Shown: positions 23,250 to 31,816 of the stretch, one piece after another
Layout: each line of letters begins with the position of its first letter
Position numbering within the stretch: the first letter of the stretch is position 1
Assembly: GCA_964539665.1 (NCBI GenBank)
Contig: CAZIKB010000060.1
Coordinates: forward strand, 1 to 37,513
Direction of reading: 5' to 3'
From: CAZIKB01 sp964539665
GTDB lineage: Bacteria; Zhuqueibacterota; Zhuqueibacteria; Oceanimicrobiales; Oceanimicrobiaceae
Length of the DNA stretch: 37,513 nucleotides
The notes under the pieces: generated by a model
The model's input: the letters and a program-made list of their open reading frames with translations, nothing else
Told to the model about the DNA's origin: nothing
Database searches by the model: none
Made by a program: the position numbers and the translations under genes

Positions 23250-23320
23250 TGTCATTTCGATTGCAAGGAGAAATCTATAATTTCAATGATACCAGATTTC
23301 TCACTGTGACCGAAATGACA
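23250..23320. repeat. 71-bp palindromic repeat element
   Basis: Outer arms TGTCATTTCG (23250-23259) and CGAAATGACA (23311-23320) are exact inverted copies. Inner arms GAGAAATCT (23268-23276) and AGATTTCTC (23294-23302) are exact inverted copies too. It lies in the gap between two genes. The motif family 'TGTCATTTCG...GAGAAATCT' is a familiar dispersed intergenic element in genomes of this kind and may be a non-autonomous miniature element or a bidirectional terminator. Confidence 0.75.
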
Positions 23321-23374
23321 TTGTTAACCAGTTTTCGGTTAAACACTAATGAACTTAATATAGGAATTAAAACT

Positions 23375-24382
23375 ATGAGAGCATTTCTTGCATTCATTAT
23401 TTATTGTATTTTATCAAGTAGTTGCAGTTCTGAGCAATATATTAAAATCGCAACCTATAATATTTATTTTCTCGATGATGGGATATCACAAGAGCGTAAA
23501 AGTAATTTGCAGGCGGTAATTACAAATCTGAATGCGGATGTAATCGGTTTTCAGGAGATCAATAATCCTGCTGCTTTAAAAAACATACTTCCAGAGAACT
23601 ACGAAATTGCCATGATTGATGATCCATCTGAAGTCCAGGAAACGGCTTTGGCGGTTCGTCCGCCTTTTAAAATTAAATCCTACCAATACGTGTTTCCAGA
23701 CCAAATTTATGACGATGCTTTCCCAAGGAAAAGAGATTTACTGCAAGTGACAGTGGAGGGTTATGATAGCGAGTTTTATTTTTTTGTACATCATGCCAAA
23801 TCTCGAAGTGGTGGGAGATTGAAAACAGATAAAAGACGAGAAGCTTGTTCAATCCTCATTGTTGAATACATTAAATCAAATCTGAAAAATAAGAAATTAA
23901 TTATCCTCGGTGATTTTAACGATAATCCAGACGATCGTTCCCTGAATATCCTGGAATATGGCGATAAAAATGCCTCCGGCGGGATAGATGAAAAGGAAGA
24001 TACATTTCTTTTCAACACTACTGAACAGTTACTTGAGAGTAACTATTGCTCTTACGGTTACAATTATATTTACGAGAAATCTTCCAGCGACACGTTCAAA
24101 CTTGCGGTGGAAGGCTCTCGAGAAGAGAATAATAAATGGCGTAATATAGAACACAATTTTCGCAGGGACGTAAAAGTAAAAACAACTTTATTTGATCAAA
24201 TAATGGTTTCAATGAATTTAAAAGAGTCTGTATTTAAAACAGGGGTAATCAATAAAGCTGTTGCTGTTGAGGGCGAGTCTTCACGAATTCGATTTATTGA
24301 TGATGAATTACACTATGTTAAGAGAGGAAGTGTGGCTTCGGATCATGTACCGGTGTGGACGATTTTAAAATTTGACAATTGA
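23375..24382 (+). CDS. secreted or lipid-anchored endonuclease/exonuclease/phosphatase-family protein
   Basis: 335 residues from the ATG at 23375; a longer frame back to 23249 consists of the palindromic repeat and is rejected. The N-terminus MRAFLAFIIYCILSSSC is a signal peptide with a possible lipobox ending at Cys17. The fold motifs of the DNase I-like EEP superfamily are in order: 'IKIATYNIYFLDDG', 'VIGFQEIN' (metal-binding Glu), 'FFVHHAKS', 'KKLIILGDFNDNPDD' (Asp/Asn active site) and 'SDHVPVW' (catalytic Asp-His near the end). The enzyme would hydrolyse phosphodiester bonds in nucleic acids or phospho-head groups outside the cytoplasm; extracellular nuclease scavenging phosphate or nucleotides is the most natural guess. 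Confidence 0.85.
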   Translation: MRAFLAFIIYCILSSSCSSEQYIKIATYNIYFLDDGISQERKSNLQAVITNLNADVIGFQEINNPAALKNILPENYEIAMIDDPSEVQETALAVRPPFKIKSYQYVFPDQIYDDAFPRKRDLLQVTVEGYDSEFYFFVHHAKSRSGGRLKTDKRREACSILIVEYIKSNLKNKKLIILGDFNDNPDDRSLNILEYGDKNASGGIDEKEDTFLFNTTEQLLESNYCSYGYNYIYEKSSSDTFKLAVEGSREENNKWRNIEHNFRRDVKVKTTLFDQIMVSMNLKESVFKTGVINKAVAVEGESSRIRFIDDELHYVKRGSVASDHVPVWTILKFDN

Positions 24383-24414
24383 GTTTTGGCTCTCACACAA
24401 TTTTGGAGTAAGAT

Positions 24415-24433
24415 TGTCATTCTGGAAAAATCT
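24415..24433. repeat. 19-bp direct repeat, copy 1
   Basis: TGTCATTCTGGAAAAATCT, an exact copy of which occurs at 25094-25112; the two flank the PilZ gene. The sequence resembles half of the palindromic element at 23250-23320 (TGTCATT...AATCT), so it is probably a decayed copy of a dispersed intergenic repeat. Confidence 0.65.
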
Positions 24434-24461
24434 TTTCAGACAAAACTAAGCTTGATGATTG

Positions 24462-24965
24462 TTAATTTGACAAACCTTTAGATATATAATAGCGTGGCTC
24501 TTTAGAAAGTTTTTCATCAAAGCACAAACCAAATTTAGAGTTGTACGGTTGACCATATAGTTCAAAATCTCTATTTTCACACCAAACAGTTCTTCCAGAC
24601 AATTGTGGTAAGTTGCTGGAGTCGCCAATTTTAAGTACGATAGGAATTTTTTCATTGCAAGTACATGAAGAAAAAATCTGTGCACCGGTCTTACTTATAT
24701 TGAATAATTGTCCATGATGCCATTGATTGTTATAAAGGAAATAAATTGTTAATTGCCCAGGAATTCGTTTTGAACCTCGTCTTTCTGTCTTTCTTCTTTG
24801 TTCCAATCGCCGGTCTTCATTGGCAGCCTTTAGTTGGGTGATTTCCATGTTTTCAGTATCTTTTTGCTTAGTTATTTTTTTTCTTTCATTTGCATTGTGT
24901 CTTATTCGATGGATTATTGATTTCCACAGTTTGTCAAGTCCTAAGTAAAAAATAATGTCTAACAT
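24462..24965 (-). CDS. PilZ-domain protein, putative c-di-GMP receptor
   Basis: 167 residues. After an N-terminal segment (1-25) that could be an amphipathic membrane-associating helix and a charged linker, a PilZ domain runs from ~58 to ~160. The c-di-GMP contacts are an Arg-rich start, 'ERRGSKR' (Arg62, Arg63, Arg67), and the N-x-S-x-x-G motif NISKTG at 89-94. These are the two conserved PilZ signatures, so binding of cyclic di-GMP is likely. GGAG lies 8 bases before the ATG. The gene is a single unit on the minus strand, convergent with the EEP gene. Target process (motility, exopolysaccharide) is not evident from context. Confidence 0.85.
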   Translation of the reverse strand: MLDIIFYLGLDKLWKSIIHRIRHNANERKKITKQKDTENMEITQLKAANEDRRLEQRRKTERRGSKRIPGQLTIYFLYNNQWHHGQLFNISKTGAQIFSSCTCNEKIPIVLKIGDSSNLPQLSGRTVWCENRDFELYGQPYNSKFGLCFDEKLSKEPRYYISKGLSN

Positions 24966-25093
24966 TTCCTTGTCTCCAAATAAATATTATTTTACTTCAT
25001 CAAATACATTTTATATTATTTCGGTGTAGAATAGTTCAACTTAAATTTTTAATTATCAATTTCATATATATTAACAATTGTAACTATTCAGCC

Positions 25094-25112
25094 TGTCATT
25101 CTGGAAAAATCT
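25094..25112. repeat. 19-bp direct repeat, copy 2
   Basis: Exact match to 24415-24433, in the intergenic region between the PilZ gene and the SDR gene. Same orientation as copy 1. Confidence 0.65.
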
Positions 25113-25177
25113 ATTATGAGTCTGAGAATTAATTAGCTGAACAGTTACTAACAATTTAAATTCATATTTGCTATAAG

Positions 25178-25206
25178 TTTACAAAAGGTTTGAAATTATA
25201 GATAAT
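25178..25206 (+). promoter_or_regulatory. candidate sigma70-like promoter of the SDR operon
   Basis: TTTACA (25178-25183) is separated by 17 bases from GATAAT (25201-25206), each one mismatch from consensus. The start codon follows 17 bases later, leaving a very short leader. Pattern match only. Confidence 0.35.
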
Positions 25207-25223
25207 GTTTTGCATATTGTATA

Positions 25224-26315
25224 ATGAGTAGAAAGGTCATAATTATTACAGGGGCTGCGGGATTTTTAGGTTCTTCTATCGCTGTTGCTCTGTCACCAGA
25301 TTATATAATCATTGCTATTGACCGGCGGCTGCCAGGTAGTGCTTTGAAAGCCGAAGCTCCTGGCATCCAATGGGAAGAACTGAACATTGCAGATGCCGAG
25401 CAGGTCAATCATACTTTTCACCATGTGAAAGCTGATTTTGACAAAATCAATTTCGTCATCCACCTGGCTGCTTATTATCATTTTGGTAGTGATTGGCGCA
25501 AAGACTATGAGCAAACCAATATCAGGGGAACAGAAAATGTAGTTGGGGCAGCAATAAACAACGGTGTTCAGCGAATTATCTTTGCCAGCAGTATCGCGGC
25601 AATGGAGCCTCCACTTCACGGTCAGATGTTGAATGAGAAATCACCTACAAGCAATTATCTTCCTTATGCTAAATCGAAAGCAATTGGAGAAAAAATAATT
25701 CAGAAAAATGCAGACAAACTTCCAGGCCTGGTGCTCAGATTTGGCGGAGTTTTTAGTGATTGGTGCGAATTGCCTCCCCTTTTTAGCTTAATCAAATTAT
25801 GGTCAGGATTTGGTCCATTTAGTAGAATCATGCCTGGAATAGGAGAGTCAGGAATGCCATATATTCATCGATTTGATATAGTTCAAATCATTAAACGCTG
25901 CCTTGCTTTGCATGAACAGTTTGAGTCCTTTGAGGTTTTCTTAGCATCACAACGTGGTGCAGTTTTACACAAAGATATATTTTTAACTGTAAGGCAAACA
26001 CTCTCCAAACAAAGGTCATCCAGGCCTGTTAACATTTCTCCTGAATTTATTAAAATAGGCCTCATTATGAAATTGGCGTTGGGAACTTTGAATGGAAAAC
26101 CGCCTTACGAACGACCGTGGATGCTTAATTTTGTAGATCGTCCTTGGGTAGTGGATACCAGCATCACACAAAAAAAGCTCAACTGGCGCTGTAGTCCTGG
26201 CATGGGGATATTGGAGCGGCTGCCTGTGATTCTCAAACGCTATGAAGCGCAACGCAGAGACTGGATACAACGAAACATAAGAAGAAACAAAGGTGGATAT
26301 AGTTATTCAGATTAA
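25224..26315 (+). CDS. NAD-dependent epimerase/dehydratase, extended SDR family
   Basis: 363 residues. Extended short-chain dehydrogenase/reductase with the dinucleotide motif TGAAGFLG at 9-16, a strand-4 motif 'VIHLAAYYHFG', the Ser region ASSIAAM (~121-127) and the catalytic Tyr148-x-x-x-Lys152 in PYAKSKAIGEK. It is expected to act on a nucleotide-sugar, steroid-like or flavonoid-like alcohol/ketone, but nothing in the substrate loop identifies which. No signal peptide. The C-terminal ~25 residues are Arg-rich. The next SDR gene starts 30 bases downstream, so the two are probably co-transcribed. Confidence 0.88.
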   Translation: MSRKVIIITGAAGFLGSSIAVALSPDYIIIAIDRRLPGSALKAEAPGIQWEELNIADAEQVNHTFHHVKADFDKINFVIHLAAYYHFGSDWRKDYEQTNIRGTENVVGAAINNGVQRIIFASSIAAMEPPLHGQMLNEKSPTSNYLPYAKSKAIGEKIIQKNADKLPGLVLRFGGVFSDWCELPPLFSLIKLWSGFGPFSRIMPGIGESGMPYIHRFDIVQIIKRCLALHEQFESFEVFLASQRGAVLHKDIFLTVRQTLSKQRSSRPVNISPEFIKIGLIMKLALGTLNGKPPYERPWMLNFVDRPWVVDTSITQKKLNWRCSPGMGILERLPVILKRYEAQRRDWIQRNIRRNKGGYSYSD

Positions 26316-26345
26316 AACAACTGTGAATATAAATTTGGTACAGCT

Positions 26346-27836
26346 ATGAATTGGGATGAAAATGATCTCCTCTGCAGTAATTTACTAACAAAGCCACAAC
26401 CGGAAATCGGCAAAATCCTGGTAACCGGCGCCACCGGTTATATCGGTGGACGACTTGTTCCGGAATTGCTGGCAAGAGGTTACAGTGTAAGGGTGGTGGC
26501 ACGAGTTGCCGCGGAGGAATGCCGCGAACGTTGGCCAGAAGCGGAGACCGTGGTTGCGGACGCCCTGGTATCAAACCAATTGCATCAAGCTCTGGAAGGA
26601 ATTCATACTGCATATTATTTGATTCATTCATTGCTTCTCGGTCCTAAAAAATTTGAGTCGGCAGATATCCAGGCTGCAATCAATTTCAGAAAATCGGCAG
26701 AAGCAAAGGGCGTTAAGAGAATTATTTATCTGGGAGCACTTGGCGATAGCCGGTCACCGTTGTCACCTCATCTTAGAAGTCGAATACAGGTAGCCCAGGA
26801 ACTACAGAGTGGAAAAGTTCCGACAACCATACTGCGAGCCGCAATAATAATCGGATCGGGCAGCGCTTCTTATGAAATTTTAAAACATCTTGTGAAAAGA
26901 TCTCCAATATTTTTTATGCCATACTGGGCAAAAACCAGATGTCAGCCCACCAGCATTAGAGGTCTGATTAACATTATGGTTGGTGTTTTAGAAACCCAAG
27001 AAACATCCGGAAAATCATTCGATATTGGTGGATTAGAAGTTCTTACCTATGAAAAAATGCTTAAAATCCTGGCCCAAATTCTGGGGAAGAAAAGACTTTT
27101 CATTGCCACTTCATTTTCGAACATAAAGTTTTATTCATATATTGCGAGTTTACTCACACCTGTTCCTGCCGCGGTCATCAGGGCTCTGATGGGTGGCTGT
27201 CATAATGAAGTCATCTGTCAGGAGAATGACATTCTGTTGATTTCACTTTATAATCCGATTACTTTTAAAGAAGCCATTCTGAGAGCCATGTCTCGCGAGG
27301 AACTGGATGCCGTACATACAACCTGGTCTGATGAATATCCACGTGCTCATGAGCTGGCAATAAAACTGCGTGAGCTTCAAAATCCTCCATACTATCGAAG
27401 ATCTTATTCTCTCTTGTCTGACAAGAGTGCTGTCGCGCTTTTTCAGTCCATTTGTAAAATTGGTGGCAAAAAAGGTTGGTTTCATGCCAACTGGATGTGG
27501 CGACTCAGAGGCATTTTGGACAGGCTGCTTTTGGGCGTTGGTCTTTCCCGTGGCAGAAGAAGTAAAACAAGCTTGCGGGTCAATGATGTTGTAGACTTTT
27601 GGCGGGTTGAGAGTTTATTGCAAAATCGCAGGCTGCTTTTACGAGCCGAGATGAAGTTGCCGGGCAAGGCATGGTTGGAATTCAAAATAAATAAAAATGG
27701 CCGGGAAAATCGTTTGACCGTGACCGCGTATTATGAGCCAAAAGGTCTGCCTGGAAAAATTTACTGGTACAACTTTTTACCTTTTCACCACTTCATTTTC
27801 ACAAATCTTATAAAACAAATTGATAAAAGAAGCTGA
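26346..27836 (+). CDS. NAD(P)-binding SDR-like protein with C-terminal DUF2867-like domain
   Basis: 496 residues. The N-terminal half is an atypical SDR/NmrA-like Rossmann domain: TGATGYIGG at 27-35, 'YSVRVVAR', 'YYLIHSL', 'RIIYLGALGD', and 'TTILRAAIIIGSGS'. The usual YxxxK pair is not obvious, as is common in this subgroup. From ~340 the protein carries a separate domain with 'GWFHANWMWRLRGILDRLLLGVGLSRGRR' and 'VVDFWRVE', which matches the DUF2867 family often fused to such SDRs. It shares an operon with the preceding epimerase. Its physiological substrate is unknown; redox modification of a lipid or quinone-like compound has been proposed for relatives but is not shown here. Confidence 0.83.
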   Translation: MNWDENDLLCSNLLTKPQPEIGKILVTGATGYIGGRLVPELLARGYSVRVVARVAAEECRERWPEAETVVADALVSNQLHQALEGIHTAYYLIHSLLLGPKKFESADIQAAINFRKSAEAKGVKRIIYLGALGDSRSPLSPHLRSRIQVAQELQSGKVPTTILRAAIIIGSGSASYEILKHLVKRSPIFFMPYWAKTRCQPTSIRGLINIMVGVLETQETSGKSFDIGGLEVLTYEKMLKILAQILGKKRLFIATSFSNIKFYSYIASLLTPVPAAVIRALMGGCHNEVICQENDILLISLYNPITFKEAILRAMSREELDAVHTTWSDEYPRAHELAIKLRELQNPPYYRRSYSLLSDKSAVALFQSICKIGGKKGWFHANWMWRLRGILDRLLLGVGLSRGRRSKTSLRVNDVVDFWRVESLLQNRRLLLRAEMKLPGKAWLEFKINKNGRENRLTVTAYYEPKGLPGKIYWYNFLPFHHFIFTNLIKQIDKRS

Positions 27837-27870
27837 AATATTGGTTTATTTAACTGTCTAAATTCATCCG

Positions 27871-29376
27871 TCACAATTTTACAATCAAGCTCACCCCTGG
27901 ATAAATTTTCGAGCCTCCAATCTGGTTCCATCTTTGTAAATTACTTACGGTTGTATTATACCTTCGGGCCAGTTTCCAGAGCGAGTCACCGCGTCTTGTT
28001 TTATGAACTGTGATGTTATCTATCGATTTATAGATATTGATTTCTTCGCCCTCCTGGAGGTCATCTGCTTGTAACCACTTATTCCATGCTTTAAGGTCCT
28101 CTGTGGTTACAGAGTAATAACGTGCTAAAGTTTTCAGTGATAAATCGTCTCTCTCGGCTTTATAGACAAGATTTATTTTATTGGCTATCTCATCTTCTAA
28201 TTCAGCTTCATTTGTAGCTAGCTCATCTTTTATTTCATCTGGCACAGATTGCTTTGTAACCGTGACCGAAGCAATCCTTAAATTCATACCAACATTTATC
28301 CATCTACTGCTTCTGAGATTGTTGTCAGCTTTTATTGCGTTGACCGTGGTTCCAAACCTTTTGGCAATCTTAAATAGCGTATCTCCTTTCCTGACTTTAT
28401 AGCTTTTGTAGATGATTTCGACGCGATCCGGAGGGTTATTTTTGTATTGTTGCAGGAAATTTTCTTTGACGCCTGAAGGTACTTTTATAGAATATTTACC
28501 GCTTGGAGCTATATTTCCGGTTAATGCTGGATTGAACTGTTTTATGATTTTCGGTGAAACATTGGCAAGCCTGGCAATCTGCTGCAGAGAAAACGTAGCT
28601 TCCAATTCGATAGTGTCATATTCAATCGGTTCACTTCTATCAGGCAATTTTATATTGTATTTCTCCGGATTGGCAAATATGTGTAAGACTGCATAATACT
28701 TGGGTACGAAATTGTATGTTTCTCTCGGAATTCTACGTAACTTCCAATATTCTAAAGTTTTATCCCGCCGCAAGGCGCGGTTAAGTTTTCCCAGGCCGTA
28801 ATTATAGGCGGCCAGTGCAAGATCCCAGTCGCCAAATTTTTCATATAGAAACCGCAAATATTCAGCGGCTACAATTGTGGATTTCTCTGGATCTCGTCTT
28901 TCATCGATCCATCTGTTCACCATTAATCCATAATCTAATGCTGTGGCTGGCATGATTTGCCACAATCCAACCGCACCTGCATGTGATCTGCTGTTGGGGA
29001 AAAAATTGCTTTCTATTACTGGTAAAAATACCAAAGACTGGGGAAGATTATATTCTTCAAAGATGGCTGCAATCATGGGCAGGTACTTACCTGACCGCAC
29101 ATAAGTTTTAACCAATTCCGCTTTCCTGTCAGCACGAAGGTAAAATCGAATCCTTTCCTTTATTCTATCATTGCTTGGTAAATTTACATTTGCAAATGGA
29201 TCGAATTTTGGCTCAAGGAGAGTCCGATCCGAATTCCACTGATCTAGAGAAAAATCGAAGGGATTATTAATGAATAAGATTGAAAAGATAAAACCAACCA
29301 CTATACCTAAAATAAAACTGACTAACTTATTTGATTTAATTATTAAGTTAAAATACCTGCGCCAAATTCTAAACAT
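27871..29376 (-). CDS. mltD: membrane-anchored lytic murein transglycosylase (MltD-like) with LysM repeats
   Basis: 501 residues. An uncleaved N-terminal transmembrane anchor lies at ~17-37. The goose-lysozyme-like SLT domain spans ~95-205 with catalytic Glu122 in PVIESNF, then 'HAGAVGLWQIMPATA' and 'ALAAYNYG'. It is followed by a degenerate LysM-like unit (~256-299) and three clear LysM domains at ~326-368 (YKVRKGDTLFKIAKRFG), ~404-449 and ~456-500 (HKTRRGDSLWKLARRYN). It cleaves the beta-1,4 MurNAc-GlcNAc bond to give 1,6-anhydro ends and binds peptidoglycan through the LysM units, acting in the periplasm. Unlike E. coli MltD it is anchored by a helix rather than as a lipoprotein. AGGA lies upstream of the ATG. 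Confidence 0.9.
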   Translation of the reverse strand: MFRIWRRYFNLIIKSNKLVSFILGIVVGFIFSILFINNPFDFSLDQWNSDRTLLEPKFDPFANVNLPSNDRIKERIRFYLRADRKAELVKTYVRSGKYLPMIAAIFEEYNLPQSLVFLPVIESNFFPNSRSHAGAVGLWQIMPATALDYGLMVNRWIDERRDPEKSTIVAAEYLRFLYEKFGDWDLALAAYNYGLGKLNRALRRDKTLEYWKLRRIPRETYNFVPKYYAVLHIFANPEKYNIKLPDRSEPIEYDTIELEATFSLQQIARLANVSPKIIKQFNPALTGNIAPSGKYSIKVPSGVKENFLQQYKNNPPDRVEIIYKSYKVRKGDTLFKIAKRFGTTVNAIKADNNLRSSRWINVGMNLRIASVTVTKQSVPDEIKDELATNEAELEDEIANKINLVYKAERDDLSLKTLARYYSVTTEDLKAWNKWLQADDLQEGEEINIYKSIDNITVHKTRRGDSLWKLARRYNTTVSNLQRWNQIGGSKIYPGVSLIVKL

Positions 29377-29793
29377 TTTTTTTCCTATTTTCCATGAAAT
29401 CTTTTATGCATTTAATTTCATGTCAATTAAGTTATCAGACATTTTCGTCAGGGGTTCTTAAATTTAAAACGAAATTGTAAAATATCAAGGATTTTTTAAT
29501 TTAAAAACTAATGTGTTAGCCTGAAATAATTTTGGATTCTTAAGTTCCTTCACTTTTTGATTTAATAGTTATTTAAAAATAAATAATGCTTGCATTTTTT
29601 TGTGTAGTTATTAACTTTCAAATAATTAGCATTTTCAAATTCGATTATAATTAAGGACTATTATTAATCTTAAAAATATGATAGACAACTTTGGATACAA
29701 TAAAGTAGTTAATATTCTTTTTTACTTCAAGTAAATTATCCATATTAATTAAAAGAATATAATAGCTAAATTGCTTAATTGGAGAATTCACCA
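29377..29793. other. 417-bp divergent intergenic region
   Basis: Very AT-rich spacer between the divergent transglycosylase and kinase genes, so it should hold both promoters; I could not pick a convincing pair of boxes. No small gene is seen. At the right end, GGAG at 29781-29784 is the ribosome-binding site that favours the TTG at 29794 as the kinase start. Confidence 0.5.
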
Positions 29794-31800
29794 TTGCAAA
29801 AAGAGAATCGGATAGGCAAAATCATTTCTCATTATAAAATCATTGACTACCTTGGTGGTGGTGGAATGGGAATGGTATTTAAAGCTGAAGACCTCAAGCT
29901 GAAACGAACGGTGGCATTAAAATTTCTACCCATAGATTTAACCAGCGATGAACAGGCAAAAGTCCGATTTATGCATGAAGCCCAGGCTGCTTCTGCGCTG
30001 GATCACCCGCGAATTGGCACCATTTATGAAATTGATGAAACAGATGATGGCGAGATGTTTATTGCTATGGCCTGCTATGAGGGTGCAACTCTTAAGAAGA
30101 AAATGGACCAGGAAAGCCTGTCAATTGAAGAAGTCATAAACTTGATCATACAGATTGCCAACGGTCTGGTGAAGGCCCACGAGGAAGGTATTGTTCATCG
30201 GGATATCAAGCCAGCCAATATAATTATCACCGAAGAAGGTTTTGTGAAAATTGTCGATTTTGGGCTTGCCAAGCTTGGCGGCGCTACCAGGATTACCAAA
30301 GCTGGTACGTCTATGGGCACGCCCGCTTATATGTCTCCCGAACAAGTGAGAGGCCAGGATATTGATCACAGAAGCGACATCTGGTCGCTGGGGGTTATAT
30401 TATATGAACTGCTGACCAAAAAACTGCCTTTTAAAGCGGACTATGAAATGGCTCTGCTTTATTCAATTGTTCATGAAGAACCCACACCGATCTCTCAATT
30501 TAATGAGGAAATTCCGACTGAGCTTGAACAAATTGTATCTAAAGCCATAACAAAAAATGATGCAGAAAGATATTCTTCGATTAAAGATATGCTCGATGAC
30601 TTAAAAGCATATCAATCTTCACGATCGCTGAATACAGATGGCATGAATACAATTGTCATAAAAGAACAGGGAACCATCTTAGTAAATAATAAACAGGGCA
30701 AACCTTTCACGAAAAATCTTAATGAAAAGCAGACCATTCTCGTGTCAGGCGAAGGTAAAGATAAGCGTTCTTCGGTTAAATCAAAATTTATTATTCCTAT
30801 CTCTTTATTAGTGATTTTAACAATTTTTGTTATAATTAAATTTTCAAATATTCAGGATTTTTTTAAATCAAATGTTGGAAATTTAAATATAAGTTCTAAT
30901 CCTCCCGGAGCTTTGATTGCTTTAAACGGCAATTCAACCGGAGAATCAACGCCTTCCATATTAGGACCTTTAGAGATAGATAATTATGAAGTTACACTTT
31001 CACTTGCTGGTTTTGAAAATTGGTCGCAAAGTGTGACAGTTACAGAAAATGATACGTTTGCTGTTTCTCCTCAATTAACAGCCGTAATGCCGGCAAAAAG
31101 GGAAGAAATATTGTCAGACATAAAGCCGGCCTTCGGGAATTTGTCAGTGAGCTCAAAACCCAATGGCGCCCAGATTTATCTTGATGGTCAATCGACAGGA
31201 AAAACAACTCCCGCTCGCCTGAGCAATTTAATTCCTGGCAAACATGAAGTCCAATTGAAATATAAAGACCATGAATCAGTCACAAAAACTGTCACTATAT
31301 TTGCAAATCAGGCTGCTGAAATTTCTGAAACTTTGAAAATGTTAATTGGGAGTTTGATGATCGAATCAGAACCGCAAGGCGCCTTAATATACCTTGATGA
31401 AAAATCCACAAACCAGAAAACGCCATACAAATTTACAGGTTTAAGCGCACGGCAATATGCTGTTCGATTAACTTTAGAAGACTACGTCGATCAGGAGAAG
31501 CAAGTAATCATCAAGCAGAATGAAGAGGAAACAATCCAACTACAATTTACTGTCAAACCAGAAGGTGCGCTAAGAGTATCAGCAGTTATTCTCGAAAAGG
31601 ATACCGAGAAATTCGCCATTGCGAATATTTATATTGATGGCAAGGCTTTCGGTCAAACGCCCAACTCATTCTCTTTAAATAGCGGCGCCTACACCGTGAC
31701 AGCAAAATTATTTGGGCATACGCCTAAAACACCGGAACAACAAGTTACGATACAAAGCGGCAAAGAAGAAATTATAAAATTTGAATTTATTAAGAATTAA
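29794..31800 (+). CDS. transmembrane Ser/Thr protein kinase with four extracytoplasmic PEGA domains
   Basis: 668 residues from the TTG at 29794, which is 9 bases after GGAG; a TTG at 29779 would bury that site. The kinase domain (~13-275) has the glycine loop LGGGGMGMVFKAE, ATP-anchoring Lys43, the catalytic loop HRDIKPAN (Asp137), DFG (Asp155) and GTPAYMSPEQV activation-segment end, so it should be active. A juxtamembrane linker with three Thr-Ile-[VL] motifs leads to one transmembrane helix (~333-350). Four PEGA domains follow, each beginning near G-x-L-x-[IV]-x-S-x-P-x-G-A and repeating every ~85-95 residues. PEGA domains in kinases sense or bind envelope components. It is the first gene of a co-oriented cluster; the next gene starts 16 bases after its stop. 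Confidence 0.92.
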   Translation: MQKENRIGKIISHYKIIDYLGGGGMGMVFKAEDLKLKRTVALKFLPIDLTSDEQAKVRFMHEAQAASALDHPRIGTIYEIDETDDGEMFIAMACYEGATLKKKMDQESLSIEEVINLIIQIANGLVKAHEEGIVHRDIKPANIIITEEGFVKIVDFGLAKLGGATRITKAGTSMGTPAYMSPEQVRGQDIDHRSDIWSLGVILYELLTKKLPFKADYEMALLYSIVHEEPTPISQFNEEIPTELEQIVSKAITKNDAERYSSIKDMLDDLKAYQSSRSLNTDGMNTIVIKEQGTILVNNKQGKPFTKNLNEKQTILVSGEGKDKRSSVKSKFIIPISLLVILTIFVIIKFSNIQDFFKSNVGNLNISSNPPGALIALNGNSTGESTPSILGPLEIDNYEVTLSLAGFENWSQSVTVTENDTFAVSPQLTAVMPAKREEILSDIKPAFGNLSVSSKPNGAQIYLDGQSTGKTTPARLSNLIPGKHEVQLKYKDHESVTKTVTIFANQAAEISETLKMLIGSLMIESEPQGALIYLDEKSTNQKTPYKFTGLSARQYAVRLTLEDYVDQEKQVIIKQNEEETIQLQFTVKPEGALRVSAVILEKDTEKFAIANIYIDGKAFGQTPNSFSLNSGAYTVTAKLFGHTPKTPEQQVTIQSGKEEIIKFEFIKN

Positions 31801-31816
31801 AATAAAGGAGTGAAAA

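Noticed and set aside
23249..23374. 42-residue N-terminal extension of the EEP-family protein
   Set aside because: It is the translation of the palindromic repeat; the signal peptide starts at the ATG at 23375 with AGGA upstream.
24446..24685. Second minus-strand frame overlapping the PilZ gene
   Set aside because: Overlaps the PilZ gene out of frame; only the PilZ frame has family motifs.
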